The translations under genes were made by a program, and so were the position numbers. From contig OZ243952.1 of NCBI GenBank assembly GCA_965214615.1, positions 1,860,001 through 1,924,000 on the forward strand: DNA of 64,000 bases. The letters are read 5' to 3'. The first letter of the stretch is position 1. Each line of letters starts with the position of its first letter. The stretch is from CBDAUN01 sp965214615 (lineage in GTDB: Bacteria; Pseudomonadota; Gammaproteobacteria; Arenicellales; JAJDZL01). Of the stretch, positions 1 through 9,545 are shown one piece after another. Under the pieces are notes generated by a model that had not been told where the DNA came from, ran no database searches, and saw only the letters and a program-made list of their open reading frames with translations.

Positions 1-2
1 TC

Positions 3-170
3 AAGATCAAGTATCTTCTCAAGACGGAGGGATACACGATTGAAGGTGCGCGTGAATTTCTCAAGCGCGAAAGCGAGACACCGCCCAAGGTCAGCGACCT
101 GACTGCTCAGAAGGTCGAGCAGGCGATCACGAATTTGCAGCGTGTGAGAAAGTTTTTGTCGACCGACTGA
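3..170 (+). CDS. MerR-family transcriptional regulator, C-terminal end (partial)
   Basis: Open frame running in from the left edge and ending at TGA 168-170. The 55 visible residues contain a TEGYTIEGAREFLK-like helix (residues about 8-21) followed by a short helical tail. This is typical of the end of the MerR DNA-binding domain, where the helix after the wing leads into a short tail. In many gammaproteobacteria a small MerR-type gene lies after ihfA and just before a tRNA-Pro gene, and tRNA-Pro follows here 27 bases later, which supports the call. The DNA-contacting N-terminus is outside the window, so its ligand and targets cannot be judged. Confidence 0.75.
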   Translation, partial: KIKYLLKTEGYTIEGAREFLKRESETPPKVSDLTAQKVEQAITNLQRVRKFLSTD

Positions 171-197
171 TCGATTGCCTTACAATTCTGTAATATT

Positions 198-274
<77 letters not shown>

Positions 275-517
275 TCCGACAACTCAACCGAGATAAATCC
301 CGCAGGAGCAATGGCGAGCGAACCGGCTTTTACCTCCCTTTCCAGGTGCGGTCATTGCAGCGTGGTCGTACGCCAGGTATCGTTGCACTCTCATCGGGCA
401 GGCGGCTATGAAGATTTTTCGTTTTTCGATTCGCAGCGCGCAAGCCGCTTGAATCCGTAAGGTTATCGGAGCCGAAGTGCAATCGGCGCGACCGGCATTA
501 CTCTCACCGATCTTGAC

Positions 518-1099
518 ATGGCGCTGTTCAATCGAATTTATCGACGCGTTATAGAACTTGCAGGCCATCGGCATGCGCCGGCCTATCTTGGCGGGCTTAG
601 CATGTCGGAGGCGATTTTCCTGCCTATACCGCCAGATGCCATGCTGATCCCTATGGTTCTCGCGCGACGGAGCAAGGCGTGGCTGTTCGCCTCAATTACG
701 ACTGCGACATCGGTGATCGGAGGCATTGCCGGTTACTGCATCGGCGTATTTCTTTTTGATTCCATTGGCTGGCCTGTGGTTCAGCTATACGGGTTGGAAG
801 ATGAATTTAAGGTGCTGCAGACCTGGTATTTGGATCACGGAGCGCTGATTGTGCTGTTTGCGGGTTTCACTCCGATTCCCTATAAGCTGTTCACGATTGC
901 CTCGGGCGCCTTTTCAATGGCGCTTGCACCGTTTATTCTAATGTCTGCAATTGGACGATCACTCAGGTTTTTTCTGATTTCCGCACTTTGCGTCTGGGCG
1001 GGTGACTCGGTCAACAGGTTTGTTGGCCGTTATGCGACTCCGATTGGGTGGAGTATTGTAGTTGTTGTTTTCATCGGACTTATTTACTGGTCGATATAG
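518..1099 (+). CDS. yqaA: YqaA-type DedA/VTT-domain inner-membrane protein
   Basis: A 193-residue integral membrane protein. The conserved N-terminal block includes HRHAPAYL, then S-x-x-E-x-x-F-x-P-I-P-P-D (about residues 28-41), which is the hallmark of the YqaA/DedA (SNARE-associated, VTT) family. A re-entrant glycine-rich stretch (about 67-76) and the G-F-T-P-I-P-Y-K motif (about 115-122) follow, with hydrophobic helices to the end. DedA-type proteins are linked to lipid-carrier flipping and envelope homeostasis; the exact substrate here is not shown. The start aligns with the usual family N-terminus, although no strong Shine-Dalgarno is visible. The end overlaps the predicted nlpD start by 38 bases, as expected for the yqaA-nlpD pair. 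Confidence 0.85.
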   Translation: MALFNRIYRRVIELAGHRHAPAYLGGLSMSEAIFLPIPPDAMLIPMVLARRSKAWLFASITTATSVIGGIAGYCIGVFLFDSIGWPVVQLYGLEDEFKVLQTWYLDHGALIVLFAGFTPIPYKLFTIASGAFSMALAPFILMSAIGRSLRFFLISALCVWAGDSVNRFVGRYATPIGWSIVVVVFIGLIYWSI

Positions 1100-1868
1100 G
1101 CGGGCAGGCCTGGCATCCGCCGCGGTGCTGGCGTGCGTCTTGTCGGCATGCGGCTCCGGTTCTACCGGTCCTGCGACCGTCAGTGTCGTGGATGTCAACA
1201 AGGACCCGCTGTCAAAGCCTGAAACCACCTACGAAGGGCGGACTGCGCTCGTTCGTCCAGGCGACAATCTTTATTCGATCTCCTTTGCTGCAGGGGAGAA
1301 CTACATTGAAGTTGCCCGATGGAACGACATCACTTCGGACAGCTATACCATCTACCCTGGTCAGGTCATCAAGCTGTATCCGCCCGAATCTCAATCGACG
1401 GGCGCCACGGCGCCGGCTGCAACGCCGGCGGCAACGAAAAGTCCGACCAGCGCCAACGTGCAGTCGGTCACAACGGCTGGGACTACAGGCACCCTAAGTT
1501 CGAGCGGCTGGACATGGCCTGCGTCGGGGCAGGTGATTCAACCGTATTCCGAAAGCGCGAATATCAACGGCATTCATATTGCCGGCGAACTCGGCCAGCC
1601 CGTTCATGCCGCCCATGACGGACAAGTCGTGTATTCCGGCAGCGGTCTTCCCGGCTACGGCCGCTTGATCATTGTAAAGCACGACACGCGGTTTCTCAGC
1701 GCCTATGCCCACAATTCCCGGCTGGTTGTCCAGGAAGGCAGCAACGTAAAGCGCGGACAGAAAATTGCGGAGATGGGAAGTTCGGACAGCGACCGGGTCA
1801 AGCTGCATTTTGAGATCCGCGTCGACGGCAAGCCGGTCAACCCGGTCGGCTATTTGCCGCAGACCTAG
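1062..1868 (+). CDS. nlpD: NlpD-like lipoprotein, LysM plus LytM/M23 domains
   Basis: 268 residues. The N-terminus is a lipoprotein signal ending in an LSAC lipobox (predicted lipidated Cys30). A LysM peptidoglycan-binding domain follows (about 63-107), then a Ser/Thr/Ala-rich linker and a C-terminal M23/LytM domain (about 150-268) with YAHN and LHFEIR motifs. The first zinc-ligand motif of active M23 enzymes (H-x3-D) is replaced by NGIHIAGE. As in other NlpD proteins, it is therefore probably a catalytically weak activator of an amidase in septum splitting. The start is TTG 1062, chosen because GGTGGAG lies 8 bases upstream inside yqaA. In many relatives rpoS follows nlpD; it does not here. 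Confidence 0.85.
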   Translation: MLFSSDLFTGRYRRAGLASAAVLACVLSACGSGSTGPATVSVVDVNKDPLSKPETTYEGRTALVRPGDNLYSISFAAGENYIEVARWNDITSDSYTIYPGQVIKLYPPESQSTGATAPAATPAATKSPTSANVQSVTTAGTTGTLSSSGWTWPASGQVIQPYSESANINGIHIAGELGQPVHAAHDGQVVYSGSGLPGYGRLIIVKHDTRFLSAYAHNSRLVVQEGSNVKRGQKIAEMGSSDSDRVKLHFEIRVDGKPVNPVGYLPQT

Positions 1869-1876
1869 ATTGCGGC

Positions 1877-2248
1877 TTACACGATTTGCAGCAGGCAGGC
1901 GATAACGCGCCTGTCGTCTCCGGCAAGAACGTTGTAGGTGCGGCAAGCCGCTGCGGTGTCCATGATTTCGTAGCCGCACTTTAGCTGCCGAAGCGGATCG
2001 AGCAGCGACGGATCAGGGAACGTCAGAACGCGCCCTGTTCCAATGATCACGATTTCCGCATCGTATGGAGCGAGTTGCTCGAAATCGCGGCGCGTGATCG
2101 CATCGAAGGTCTGAGGCTCCCACGGATCAACACTTTGAGCCGAAACGATGATGCTTCGGCTGTAATCGTGTCCGCTGATAAGCAGGCTGCCAGGCCTGAC
2201 TGAGGCGACAAAATTCGTGGCTGGCGAATCAATTCGGTGAAGTTTCAT
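1877..2248 (-). CDS. Mth938-like domain protein (NDUFAF3/DUF498 family)
   Basis: 123 residues from ATG 2248, where the protein begins MKLHRID as in relatives; an upstream in-frame ATG at 2311 would add 21 atypical residues. Family features are the SLLISGHDYSRSI segment, the YDAEIVIIGTGRVLTFP core, and the late MDTAAACRTYNVLAGDDRRV segment. These are the Rossmann-like Mth938 fold seen in bacterial DUF498 proteins and in the mitochondrial complex I assembly factor NDUFAF3. The biochemical role in bacteria is not established. It converges on nlpD with an 8-base gap and is divergent from hom. Confidence 0.8.
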   Translation of the reverse strand: MKLHRIDSPATNFVASVRPGSLLISGHDYSRSIIVSAQSVDPWEPQTFDAITRRDFEQLAPYDAEIVIIGTGRVLTFPDPSLLDPLRQLKCGYEIMDTAAACRTYNVLAGDDRRVIACLLQIV

Positions 2249-2389
2249 GGAAATTGACTGGAACGGATAGCGCGAAGAAGCGCCTGACAGCGGCGGCGCA
2301 GAACAATTCATTCACGTTATACATGAAGCGGATATAAAATTAGTTTCTTTTTCAGTGCGCATAATTTTTCTCATTTTGGACCGAATCGG

Positions 2390-3700
2390 ATGGAACCTGT
2401 ACACGTAGGAATTCTTGGGCTGGGCACAGTCGGTTGCGGAACCATGAATGTGCTCTCGAGAAATTGCGAGGAGATCGCCAGGCGGGCAGGGCGTCAGATT
2501 ATAGTCAAGCGCGCGGCAGTCAGGGATATTCGCAAAGAGCGCGAACTTGGATTGAATTCAGTAGAAATCACTGACGACCCCCATGCCATTGTCGACGATC
2601 CTCAAATCGATGTGGTGGTGGAATTGATCGGCGGCGAATCTCCGGCCTTCGATTACGTGGTTCGTGCAATCCAGAGCGGAAAGCATGTCGTTACTGCGAA
2701 CAAGGAATTGATCGCCATAAGGGGCAACGAACTTTTTGCGCTTGCGCAGCAAGCCTCGGTCGTCGTTGCTTTCGAAGCGGCTGTCGGTGGCGGGATTTCG
2801 ATAATCAAGGCGCTGCGCGAAGGCCTTGCAGGCAACCGGATCGAGTCGCTGGTGGGAATTATCAACGGCACAAGCAACTACATTCTCAGCGGCATGAATG
2901 AGAAAGGCTGCTCCTTTGATGAAATGCTGGAACAAGCGCAGATGAAAGGCTATGCGGAGGCGGATCCCACATTCGACGTCGAGGGTGTCGATGCCGTGCA
3001 TAAGATCACGATACTGGCTGCCATTGCGTTTGGCATTCCGCTTCAGCATGCGGGCGTATTCCGGGAAGGAATCAGTTCGATCACCTTTACTGACATGCAA
3101 TATGCGCGTGAACTTGGATTTGCCATCAAGCCCATCGCGATCGCCAGGCAGTGCGAAAACGGCGTGCAGATGCGGGTTCACCCGTGTCTGATGCCGCGCT
3201 CCAGCATGATCGCCAATGTCAATGGAGTCATGAACGCAGTGCTGGTTAATGGAGATGCCGCAGGGGAGACGCTGTTTTACGGAGCGGGTGCCGGTTCGGA
3301 GCCGACTGCTTCGGCGGTTGTTGCGGACCTGGTCGACGTGGTGCGCACGCTGACAACGGACCCCGAAAACCGGGTTCCGCATCTGGCATTTCAGCCTCAG
3401 GCACTGAGTGATCTTCCGATTTTGCCGATCGAAACTGTCGAGACAGCCAACTACCTGCGAATGAATGCCTTGAACAGGGCGGGTGTGCTTGCCGAGGTGA
3501 CGCGCATACTCGGCGACCTTGGAATCAGTATCGAGTCGATCCTGCAAAAAGGATCAGGCAGGCAAGAGGAGGTGCTACCGGTTATCATCGTGACGCAAAG
3601 GACCTTGGAAAAAAACATGATCCGCGCTCTTGCCCAGCTTGAAGAACTGCCGATGGTAATGGGCAAGATTACAAGAATACGAATGGAACTGGACTATTGA
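2390..3700 (+). CDS. hom: Homoserine dehydrogenase
   Basis: 436 residues, the normal length for the monofunctional enzyme. It reduces aspartate-semialdehyde to homoserine for threonine, methionine and isoleucine synthesis. The NAD(P)-binding GLGTVGCGT motif lies at residues 10-18. The VVTANKELIA substrate-binding block is near residue 100 and GIINGTSNYIL near 157, followed by the conserved EADPTFDVEG acid cluster. A C-terminal ACT domain (about 358-430, LRMNALNRAGVLAEVT) suggests allosteric feedback, usually by threonine. thrC does not follow directly; recJ does, after 45 bases. A possible -10 (CATAAT) is visible upstream near 2360. Confidence 0.96.
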   Translation: MEPVHVGILGLGTVGCGTMNVLSRNCEEIARRAGRQIIVKRAAVRDIRKERELGLNSVEITDDPHAIVDDPQIDVVVELIGGESPAFDYVVRAIQSGKHVVTANKELIAIRGNELFALAQQASVVVAFEAAVGGGISIIKALREGLAGNRIESLVGIINGTSNYILSGMNEKGCSFDEMLEQAQMKGYAEADPTFDVEGVDAVHKITILAAIAFGIPLQHAGVFREGISSITFTDMQYARELGFAIKPIAIARQCENGVQMRVHPCLMPRSSMIANVNGVMNAVLVNGDAAGETLFYGAGAGSEPTASAVVADLVDVVRTLTTDPENRVPHLAFQPQALSDLPILPIETVETANYLRMNALNRAGVLAEVTRILGDLGISIESILQKGSGRQEEVLPVIIVTQRTLEKNMIRALAQLEELPMVMGKITRIRMELDY

Positions 3701-3745
3701 GCCTGATCGTACAAAATTGTCCGCCCAGGTCAGCACCGCAGACGC

Positions 3746-5521
3746 GTGGCTGAGCAGATGCCTGCCATTGCCGCCCAACCGCGCAATAGAACCATCGTCA
3801 GACGCGAAGCGCAGCACGATTCGGTTTTAAAGGATCTGCCGCCTTTTCTCGATAGAATCTACCGCCAGCGCGGTGTCAGGGATTTCGGCGAACTGGATTA
3901 TTCGCTGGCGAAACTCAGACCGCCCGACGGGCTGAGCGGCATTGATGATGCGGCAGCCATCATCATCGATGCAATCGTCGCCGATGCATCAATCCTGATT
4001 GTCGGCGACTACGACACAGACGGCGCCACAGGTTGCGCAGTGGGCTATCTCGCACTCAAGGCGATGGGGGCGCGGCATGTCGCCTACATGGCGCCGGACC
4101 GGTTTGAATTCGGCTATGGCTTGACGGAAAAAATCGTCGCCTACGCATCTTCTGCCGCTCCGGACCTGCTGATTACGGTCGACAACGGCATCTCGAGTGT
4201 CGCCGGGGTCAAGCTGGCCCAGGAAAATGGCATGAGTGTCATTGTCACCGACCATCACCTGCCAGGCGATGAGCTTCCGCCCGCAGACACGATCGTCAAT
4301 CCTCAATTGCCCGGCGACAGATTTGCGAGCAAGAATCTGGCCGGCGTGGGCGTGATCTTCTACGTCATGGCGAAAGTTCGATCATGCCTTGTCGCTGAGG
4401 GCTGGTTCGAACGCGAAGGAATCGCACCGCCGAACATGGCGGACTATCTTGATCTCGTCGCACTTGGAACGGTTGCCGACATGGTCAAGCTCGATCACAA
4501 CAATCGAATTCTGGTACGCCAGGGATTGCGTCGAATTAACAGCGGCCGCTGCCGATTCGGAATTCGCACTCTGCTGGAGTCGGGCAAGCGGCAAATTGGA
4601 AAAATTACCGAGCAAGACCTCGGGTTCATCGTGGCTCCAAGGCTCAATGCAGCGGGGCGTCTCGACGATATCACGATCGGCATCAAGTGTCTGATCAGCG
4701 ATAATCGAAACGAGGTGATCGGCTATGTCGAGCAATTGGAACGGCTCAATCGGGAACGGCGCGCACTGCAGACGAAGATGCTTGATGAAGCAATGAGCAT
4801 TGTCGAGGACCTGCGTCAGAATCTTCCTGACGCGGCTCCCTGCTATTGCCTGGTCAAGGAGAACTGGCATCAAGGCATTGTCGGTCTTGTCGCTTCTCGC
4901 GTTGTTGAAATGACTGGAAAGCCTGCAGTTGCGTTCGCGCCGGCCGGGGATGGAGCAATGCGCGGGTCTGCCCGTTCAGTGAACGGATTGAACATACGCG
5001 ATGTTTTCGCTGAAATCGATACTGAATCTCCTGAATTGATGCAGGCATTCGGCGGCCATGCCATGGCTGCCGGCCTGACCATCAAAGCTGCTGACATTTC
5101 TGAATTCAGGGACCGTTTCGAACGCCAGGTCATTTCAATACTGGGCCGCGGAGGCGCCAAGTCGATCATCTTGACCGATGGAGAACTCGATTCGATTGAC
5201 GTATCGGCAGCTGAAGCTCTTCTTGGCGCAGGACCTTGGGGGCAGGGGTTTCCTCAGCCCATATTCGACGGCTATTTTCGGGTCACGGACTGCAGAGTGG
5301 TCGGGGAAATACATCTGCAGTTGCGCGTCGAGGCGGAGAATACGAAACGCAAATGCGACGCAATCTATTTTGGATACTTCGATGCCCATGAGGATATGCC
5401 TGATTTCTCCAGCAGGTATCGCATTGCGTATGAATTGCTGCTGGACGAGTATCGATCGAAGCGTTCTGCGAAAATGAAAATCTCGTACATGGAACTTGCA
5501 CAAGATGAAGGCTCGCACTGA
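3746..5521 (+). CDS. recJ: Single-stranded-DNA-specific exonuclease RecJ
   Basis: 591 residues, typical for RecJ, a 5'-3' ssDNA exonuclease of recombination and mismatch repair. The DHH phosphoesterase core is intact: DYDTDGATG (near residue 88), LLITVDNGIS, and VTDHH. The DHHA1 domain follows with WHQGIVGLVASR and the FGGHAMAAGLT motif, then a C-terminal OB-like domain. The annotated start is GTG 3746; ATG 3758, four codons later, is an alternative, and no clear ribosome site decides between them. It lies between hom and an exonuclease gene on the same strand. Confidence 0.95.
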   Translation: MAEQMPAIAAQPRNRTIVRREAQHDSVLKDLPPFLDRIYRQRGVRDFGELDYSLAKLRPPDGLSGIDDAAAIIIDAIVADASILIVGDYDTDGATGCAVGYLALKAMGARHVAYMAPDRFEFGYGLTEKIVAYASSAAPDLLITVDNGISSVAGVKLAQENGMSVIVTDHHLPGDELPPADTIVNPQLPGDRFASKNLAGVGVIFYVMAKVRSCLVAEGWFEREGIAPPNMADYLDLVALGTVADMVKLDHNNRILVRQGLRRINSGRCRFGIRTLLESGKRQIGKITEQDLGFIVAPRLNAAGRLDDITIGIKCLISDNRNEVIGYVEQLERLNRERRALQTKMLDEAMSIVEDLRQNLPDAAPCYCLVKENWHQGIVGLVASRVVEMTGKPAVAFAPAGDGAMRGSARSVNGLNIRDVFAEIDTESPELMQAFGGHAMAAGLTIKAADISEFRDRFERQVISILGRGGAKSIILTDGELDSIDVSAAEALLGAGPWGQGFPQPIFDGYFRVTDCRVVGEIHLQLRVEAENTKRKCDAIYFGYFDAHEDMPDFSSRYRIAYELLLDEYRSKRSAKMKISYMELAQDEGSH

Positions 5522-5539
5522 ACGGACAGCGAATGCGGC

Positions 5540-6325
5540 ATGATTGTGGCTTTTGATATCGAGACGATTCCGGATTTGGAATCAGGCAGAGCGCTCTACG
5601 ACCTTGACGGCATCGGTCCGGAAGAAACGGCCAAGGCGATGCTGGCGATACGGCGCCAGAAGGTTCCCGACGCCGTGATGCTGCCATTGCACATGCACCG
5701 TGTTGTGGCGGTTTCGGTCGCTGTTTTCGGAGGGCGCAGAGGATTCGAGGCGAAATCGATCGGAGAGATAGATTTTAGCGAGGAACGGCTCGTTTCGAGT
5801 TTTTTTCAAGGCATTGCAGGCCAGATGCCGACTTTGGTTTCATGGAACGGCAACGGATTCGATCTTCCGGTCTTGCAGTACCGGGCATTGATTCATGGCA
5901 TTCAGTGCAAGCAGTACTGGGATACCGGCCAGTTTGACAACCAGATGAAATGGAATAATTATCACAGCCGCTATCAGGGCCGCCATGTCGATGTCATGGA
6001 TGTGCTTGCGCGATATCAGATGCGCGGTGCGGCAAGCCTTGACGACATGGCACGGATGATCGGACTTCCGGGCAAGATAGGGATCGGCGGCGCGAGCGTG
6101 TTCCAATCCTATATTGACGGCAAACTGTCTGAAATAAGGGATTATTGCGAAATCGATGCGCTCAATACCTTTCTCGTCTATCTGCGTCTTGAATACATCC
6201 GAGGCAGACATACCCGGCACGAATATGATCAAATTCTCGAACAGGTTCGATCATGGCTGAAGCAGTCGGACAAGGCCCATTTCCAAGAATTCGAGCGAGA
6301 GTGGATTCCGCGCGATTCCAAATGA
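5540..6325 (+). CDS. Predicted 3'-5' exonuclease, PolB-exonuclease-like (DEDDy)
   Basis: 261 residues. An RNase-H-like exonuclease of the DNA_pol_B_exo2 type: FDIET near the N-terminus (motif I), SWNGNGFDLPVL (motif II, about 108-119), HVDVMD, and YCEIDALNT (motif III with the tyrosine). Together these form the four-acid DEDDy set. Stand-alone members are predicted DNA 3'-5' exonucleases without an assigned pathway. It starts 18 bases after recJ, so the two exonuclease genes are probably co-transcribed. Confidence 0.85.
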   Translation: MIVAFDIETIPDLESGRALYDLDGIGPEETAKAMLAIRRQKVPDAVMLPLHMHRVVAVSVAVFGGRRGFEAKSIGEIDFSEERLVSSFFQGIAGQMPTLVSWNGNGFDLPVLQYRALIHGIQCKQYWDTGQFDNQMKWNNYHSRYQGRHVDVMDVLARYQMRGAASLDDMARMIGLPGKIGIGGASVFQSYIDGKLSEIRDYCEIDALNTFLVYLRLEYIRGRHTRHEYDQILEQVRSWLKQSDKAHFQEFEREWIPRDSK

Positions 6326-6476
6326 GGCGCGGTTCAATCTAGGCAGAACAGGAATGGCCGCATTGCGCTGTAAGAGCGTTGTTTAGCGGCTTGTCTGGCC
6401 CCGCAATCCAGGGCTCTTCGCATCGGCACGCGAAAATTGCGCTGAACTTAGCGTGCCGGATGTTTTTCCATCCTGC

Positions 6477-8579
6477 CTAATTCTGATCCTGCCGGGGCGG
6501 CGCCTGCTTCTCGGAATTTCCTGATGACTCGCTAGCCGAAGCGGTCGCTTCTGTTGCGGCTGTATTGGCCGGCTTTCTGGGGCCGCGTCTTCTATTTCCC
6601 GACCGGGAGGAACCTTGATTCCTTTTCGCTGGAGCTTTCGCCGCCGGATCAGCGCTGTTGCCGTCTTTTGCCGGACGGCCTCTTGACGAGGAACGAGAGC
6701 GACGAGGCTGATTGTCCTTCGCTTTCGACTCGGTGGAACTTCGCGACCCGGACCGGCGCCGCCCGTTTCCGCGGGCCTGACTTTCATTTCCGCTGCGGGT
6801 GGTCTTTCTCTGTGCCGGCTTTCTCTTGCGGGCCGGCTTGGAGGCTTCAGTCGGTGCTGGCTCGGGTGCGGGTTCGGTTTCTGCTGTATCAGAACGGGAG
6901 CCGAACACTGTCTTGAGCACCTTGCCGATCAGGGATCCCTGCTCCTGATTTGCCGACTGACCGTTGGCGCGGGTGTCAATGTCGCTATGGTCGACTGCCG
7001 CACGCTGCGCTGTCGACCATCCGCCGACAAAGTTGAAAACTTCGTTGACCTGGTCGGGATATTGAAGATTGTAGCTAAGCACCCCGTCATTCTTATCGGC
7101 GTCACTGGCCTTGAATCGCATAATTCTGTAATCCGGCGTTTGCAGGCTCTTGTTCGGGACAACCACGACGCGTGTAGCAAAGCGCTGCTCGATCATGTTA
7201 ATCTCGTGCCTTTTCTCATTTAGCAGGAACGTCGCGATTTCAATCGGCAGATGCGCATGGAGCAATTCGGTGTTTTCTTTAAGCGCATCTTCTTCGAGCA
7301 CCCTGAGGATGCTGAGTCCTGTTGACATGACATTGCGTACATAGCCTCTCCCATTGCACCGGGGGCATACGTCATGGCTGGCTTCCTCGATCGATGAGCG
7401 CAGCCTCTGGCGGGACATTTCAAGCAGTCCGAACTTGGAAATGCGTCCCACCCGGACCCGGGCGCGATCGGATCGAAGCGATTCGATAAATTCTGTCTCC
7501 ACGTTTCGCCGGTGCTTTGGAGACGACATGTCGATAAGGTCAAGGACGATGAGACCGCCGATGTCGCGTACCCGCAGCTGCTTGGCTATCTGCCTTACTG
7601 CTTCGATGTTCGTCTGGTAGGCAGTTTCCTCAATATCGGAGCCTCGCGTAGAGCGTGCGGAGTTGACGTCAATTGTAACGAGCGCTTCGGTCTGGTCGAT
7701 TACGATTGCTCCACCGCTTGGAAGATCGACTTTGCGTTCAAATGCGCCTTCGATTTGCTGCTCGACCTGATACCGCGAGAATAGCGGCACAGTCTCGGTA
7801 TAGTGCTTGACGGCAACATTGGAGTTCGGCATCGCGTCTTCGATGAACTTCGTGGTTTGCCGGTATATCTCCTCGTCGTCTACGAGAATCTGGCTGATGT
7901 CGTCGCGCATGTAGTCCCGCAGAACCCGTACGATCAGACTGCTTTCCTGATAAATCAGAAACGGCCCCGACTGCCCGTTGGCAGCTTCCTCGATGGCACG
8001 CCACAAGTTCATCAGGTATTTCAGGTCCGCCTGAAAATTGTCGGCAGCCTTTCCGATTCCGGCCGTGCGCGCGATTACCGAGTGTTCCGTGGGCACATCA
8101 AGTTGCGCCATGACATCTTTCAGTTCCTGGCGCTTTGATCCCTCGATTTGACGGGAGATGCCGCCGCCGCGGGGATTATCCGGCAAAAGTACGAGATATC
8201 GGCCAGCCAGGCTGATAAAAGTGGTCAGCGCAGCACCCTTGGTGCCTCGCTCTTCCTTTTCAACTTGAACGACAAGGTTGTCGCCGACGCTCAGGACATC
8301 CTGAATGCGGACTTGCGAGAGCGGTGTGGAATTGTCGGAATTTTTGAAATACTTTCTGGAAATATCCTTGATCGAAAGAAATCCGTGCCTTTCGGAGCCA
8401 AAGTCTACAAACGCGGCTTCGAGGCTCGGTTCGATCTTGGTAATCTTTGCTTGATAGATATTTCCCTTTTTGCTCTTGCTATCGATGTAATCGATATCCA
8501 GGTCAATTAGTGTCTGGCCGTCTACTACGGCAATTCGCAACTCTTCGGAGTGAGTTGCATTGAATAACATGCGTTTCAT
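6477..8579 (-). CDS. rne: Ribonuclease E/G family endoribonuclease
   Basis: 700 residues from ATG 8579; the N-terminus MKRMLFNATHSEELR matches the family start, so the nine-residue longer frame is rejected. An S1 RNA-binding domain (about 36-120) precedes the catalytic core, which has EALVTIDVNSAR and GGLIVLDLIDM (magnesium-binding aspartates) and the zinc-link CPRC near residue 405. After about residue 540 the chain becomes disordered, rich in Arg/Lys/Ser/Pro. It initiates mRNA decay and processes rRNA/tRNA. The tail is much shorter than the roughly 500-residue E. coli scaffold, so degradosome partners may differ. The promoter and a long leader lie upstream. Confidence 0.95.
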   Translation of the reverse strand: MKRMLFNATHSEELRIAVVDGQTLIDLDIDYIDSKSKKGNIYQAKITKIEPSLEAAFVDFGSERHGFLSIKDISRKYFKNSDNSTPLSQVRIQDVLSVGDNLVVQVEKEERGTKGAALTTFISLAGRYLVLLPDNPRGGGISRQIEGSKRQELKDVMAQLDVPTEHSVIARTAGIGKAADNFQADLKYLMNLWRAIEEAANGQSGPFLIYQESSLIVRVLRDYMRDDISQILVDDEEIYRQTTKFIEDAMPNSNVAVKHYTETVPLFSRYQVEQQIEGAFERKVDLPSGGAIVIDQTEALVTIDVNSARSTRGSDIEETAYQTNIEAVRQIAKQLRVRDIGGLIVLDLIDMSSPKHRRNVETEFIESLRSDRARVRVGRISKFGLLEMSRQRLRSSIEEASHDVCPRCNGRGYVRNVMSTGLSILRVLEEDALKENTELLHAHLPIEIATFLLNEKRHEINMIEQRFATRVVVVPNKSLQTPDYRIMRFKASDADKNDGVLSYNLQYPDQVNEVFNFVGGWSTAQRAAVDHSDIDTRANGQSANQEQGSLIGKVLKTVFGSRSDTAETEPAPEPAPTEASKPARKRKPAQRKTTRSGNESQARGNGRRRSGSRSSTESKAKDNQPRRSRSSSRGRPAKDGNSADPAAKAPAKRNQGSSRSGNRRRGPRKPANTAATEATASASESSGNSEKQAPPRQDQN

Positions 8580-8914
8580 TGAAGTACACCAAGTACTGCA
8601 ACACAATCTTCATAGGACGCATGCTCAGCCGCAAGTACAGCGGCAATGAGTTTCTCATGTCACAAAAAATTAATTTAATCATATGATTGCGTTGCACATT
8701 AGTTCTTACTGAGTTCATTTGCGGCGACGGTTCGCCGCATCCATTTGTACATTCTTTCGCGAGTTTCAATGCGCGGCTTGTCCGCGGCGTGAAATTAGAG
8801 TTGAGCACTTGATCAACTCAGGCTCAAAAAGTTCGGCTTGGATTGCCTTGCTGCCCTTTCTACCTTCTGAGTGTCTTGAGAGCATCAGCAATCAAAGACT
8901 TAATTTTCCGGGCA
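8580..8914 (-). promoter_or_regulatory. Long 5' leader of rne with repeated GUACUU elements
   Basis: No gene is visible. The predicted start of transcription near 8914 gives a leader of about 335 bases. The proximal part contains three copies of GTACTT (minus strand) between 8582 and 8643, one inside a hairpin with stem GCCGC/GCGGC at 8632-8648. E. coli rne has a leader of similar length whose hairpins mediate RNase E autoregulation; the same role here is inference from position and structure only. Confidence 0.4.
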
Positions 8915-8920
8915 CTTCGA

Positions 8921-8929
8921 ATTATAACA
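8921..8929 (-). promoter_or_regulatory. Extended -10 promoter for rne
   Basis: On the minus strand this reads TGTTATAAT, a perfect -10 hexamer with the TGn extension that allows weak -35 contacts. A TTGACT lies further upstream at non-standard spacing (25 bases). It is the best promoter candidate in the 960-base gap between rne and the sugar-binding protein gene. The rest of that gap, about 8930-9420, shows no gene I can support. Confidence 0.5.
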
Positions 8930-9425
8930 CACTGAGTAACCGGCAATTCGGAGTCAAGTTCAAAAACAGCCATTCGAATTGGAGAATTCGTCGTTCCGGC
9001 ACTGGCTTAGAATGAATTGCTAGAAAATTGCTCCGCCCGAAAATCCAACGGCAGCGCCTGTGACGACAGACTTGCTATAGCAATTGGCCGGCGGGAAACT
9101 CTTCGCAAGCATGAGGATGATTGACAGTTCGGTTTTCGTTTGGAAGGTTCGCGGCAGATGCCGGATGACACAAAGGGAGTTCGGCGCATCAAATTCGCAC
9201 CGGCGCGGACAACAGGCAGATGCACGTCGGACAGAGCATCTGCCTTCCTAGTCGCCTTGCCAATCTTCTTGCAACTCATTCGACTCATAGAGGATTTGCC
9301 TGACACATTCAGACACTATCGGCTTCGGCAATTCAAGAGCCGGGCATAGGAGTGCGCCGGATCAGATATGCGATGTCGATGGAAATTGTCTGCGCCAGGC
9401 AATTTATCAATTTAGTTTGTTTAAT

Positions 9426-9455
9426 TTGACATTCGCAAGCGATACCAAATAAACT
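9426..9455 (+). promoter_or_regulatory. Candidate sigma-70 promoter of the sugar locus
   Basis: TTGACA at 9426-9431 followed after 18 bases by TAAACT at 9450-9455. A small CGCAAGCG palindrome lies in the spacer at 9434-9441, where a repressor could act. It precedes the sugar-binding protein gene by about 90 bases. Confidence 0.4.
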
Positions 9456-9545
9456 GAAATTCACTGAGTGCTTGCGAACTCGCCTTCTTGGCGAATATCG
9501 CAACTCCATTTGAAATGCGTACCGCCTTATTGGAGGAACCCGATA

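Noticed and set aside
2558..3547. Long minus-strand frame (329 codons) opposite hom
   Set aside because: It lies wholly within a convincing hom gene, has no recognisable motifs and is rich in His/Arg as expected from antisense translation.
9468..9545. Longer N-terminus for the sugar-binding protein from ATG 9468
   Set aside because: It would place 26 polar residues before the signal peptide; GTG 9546 has a proper GGAGG.
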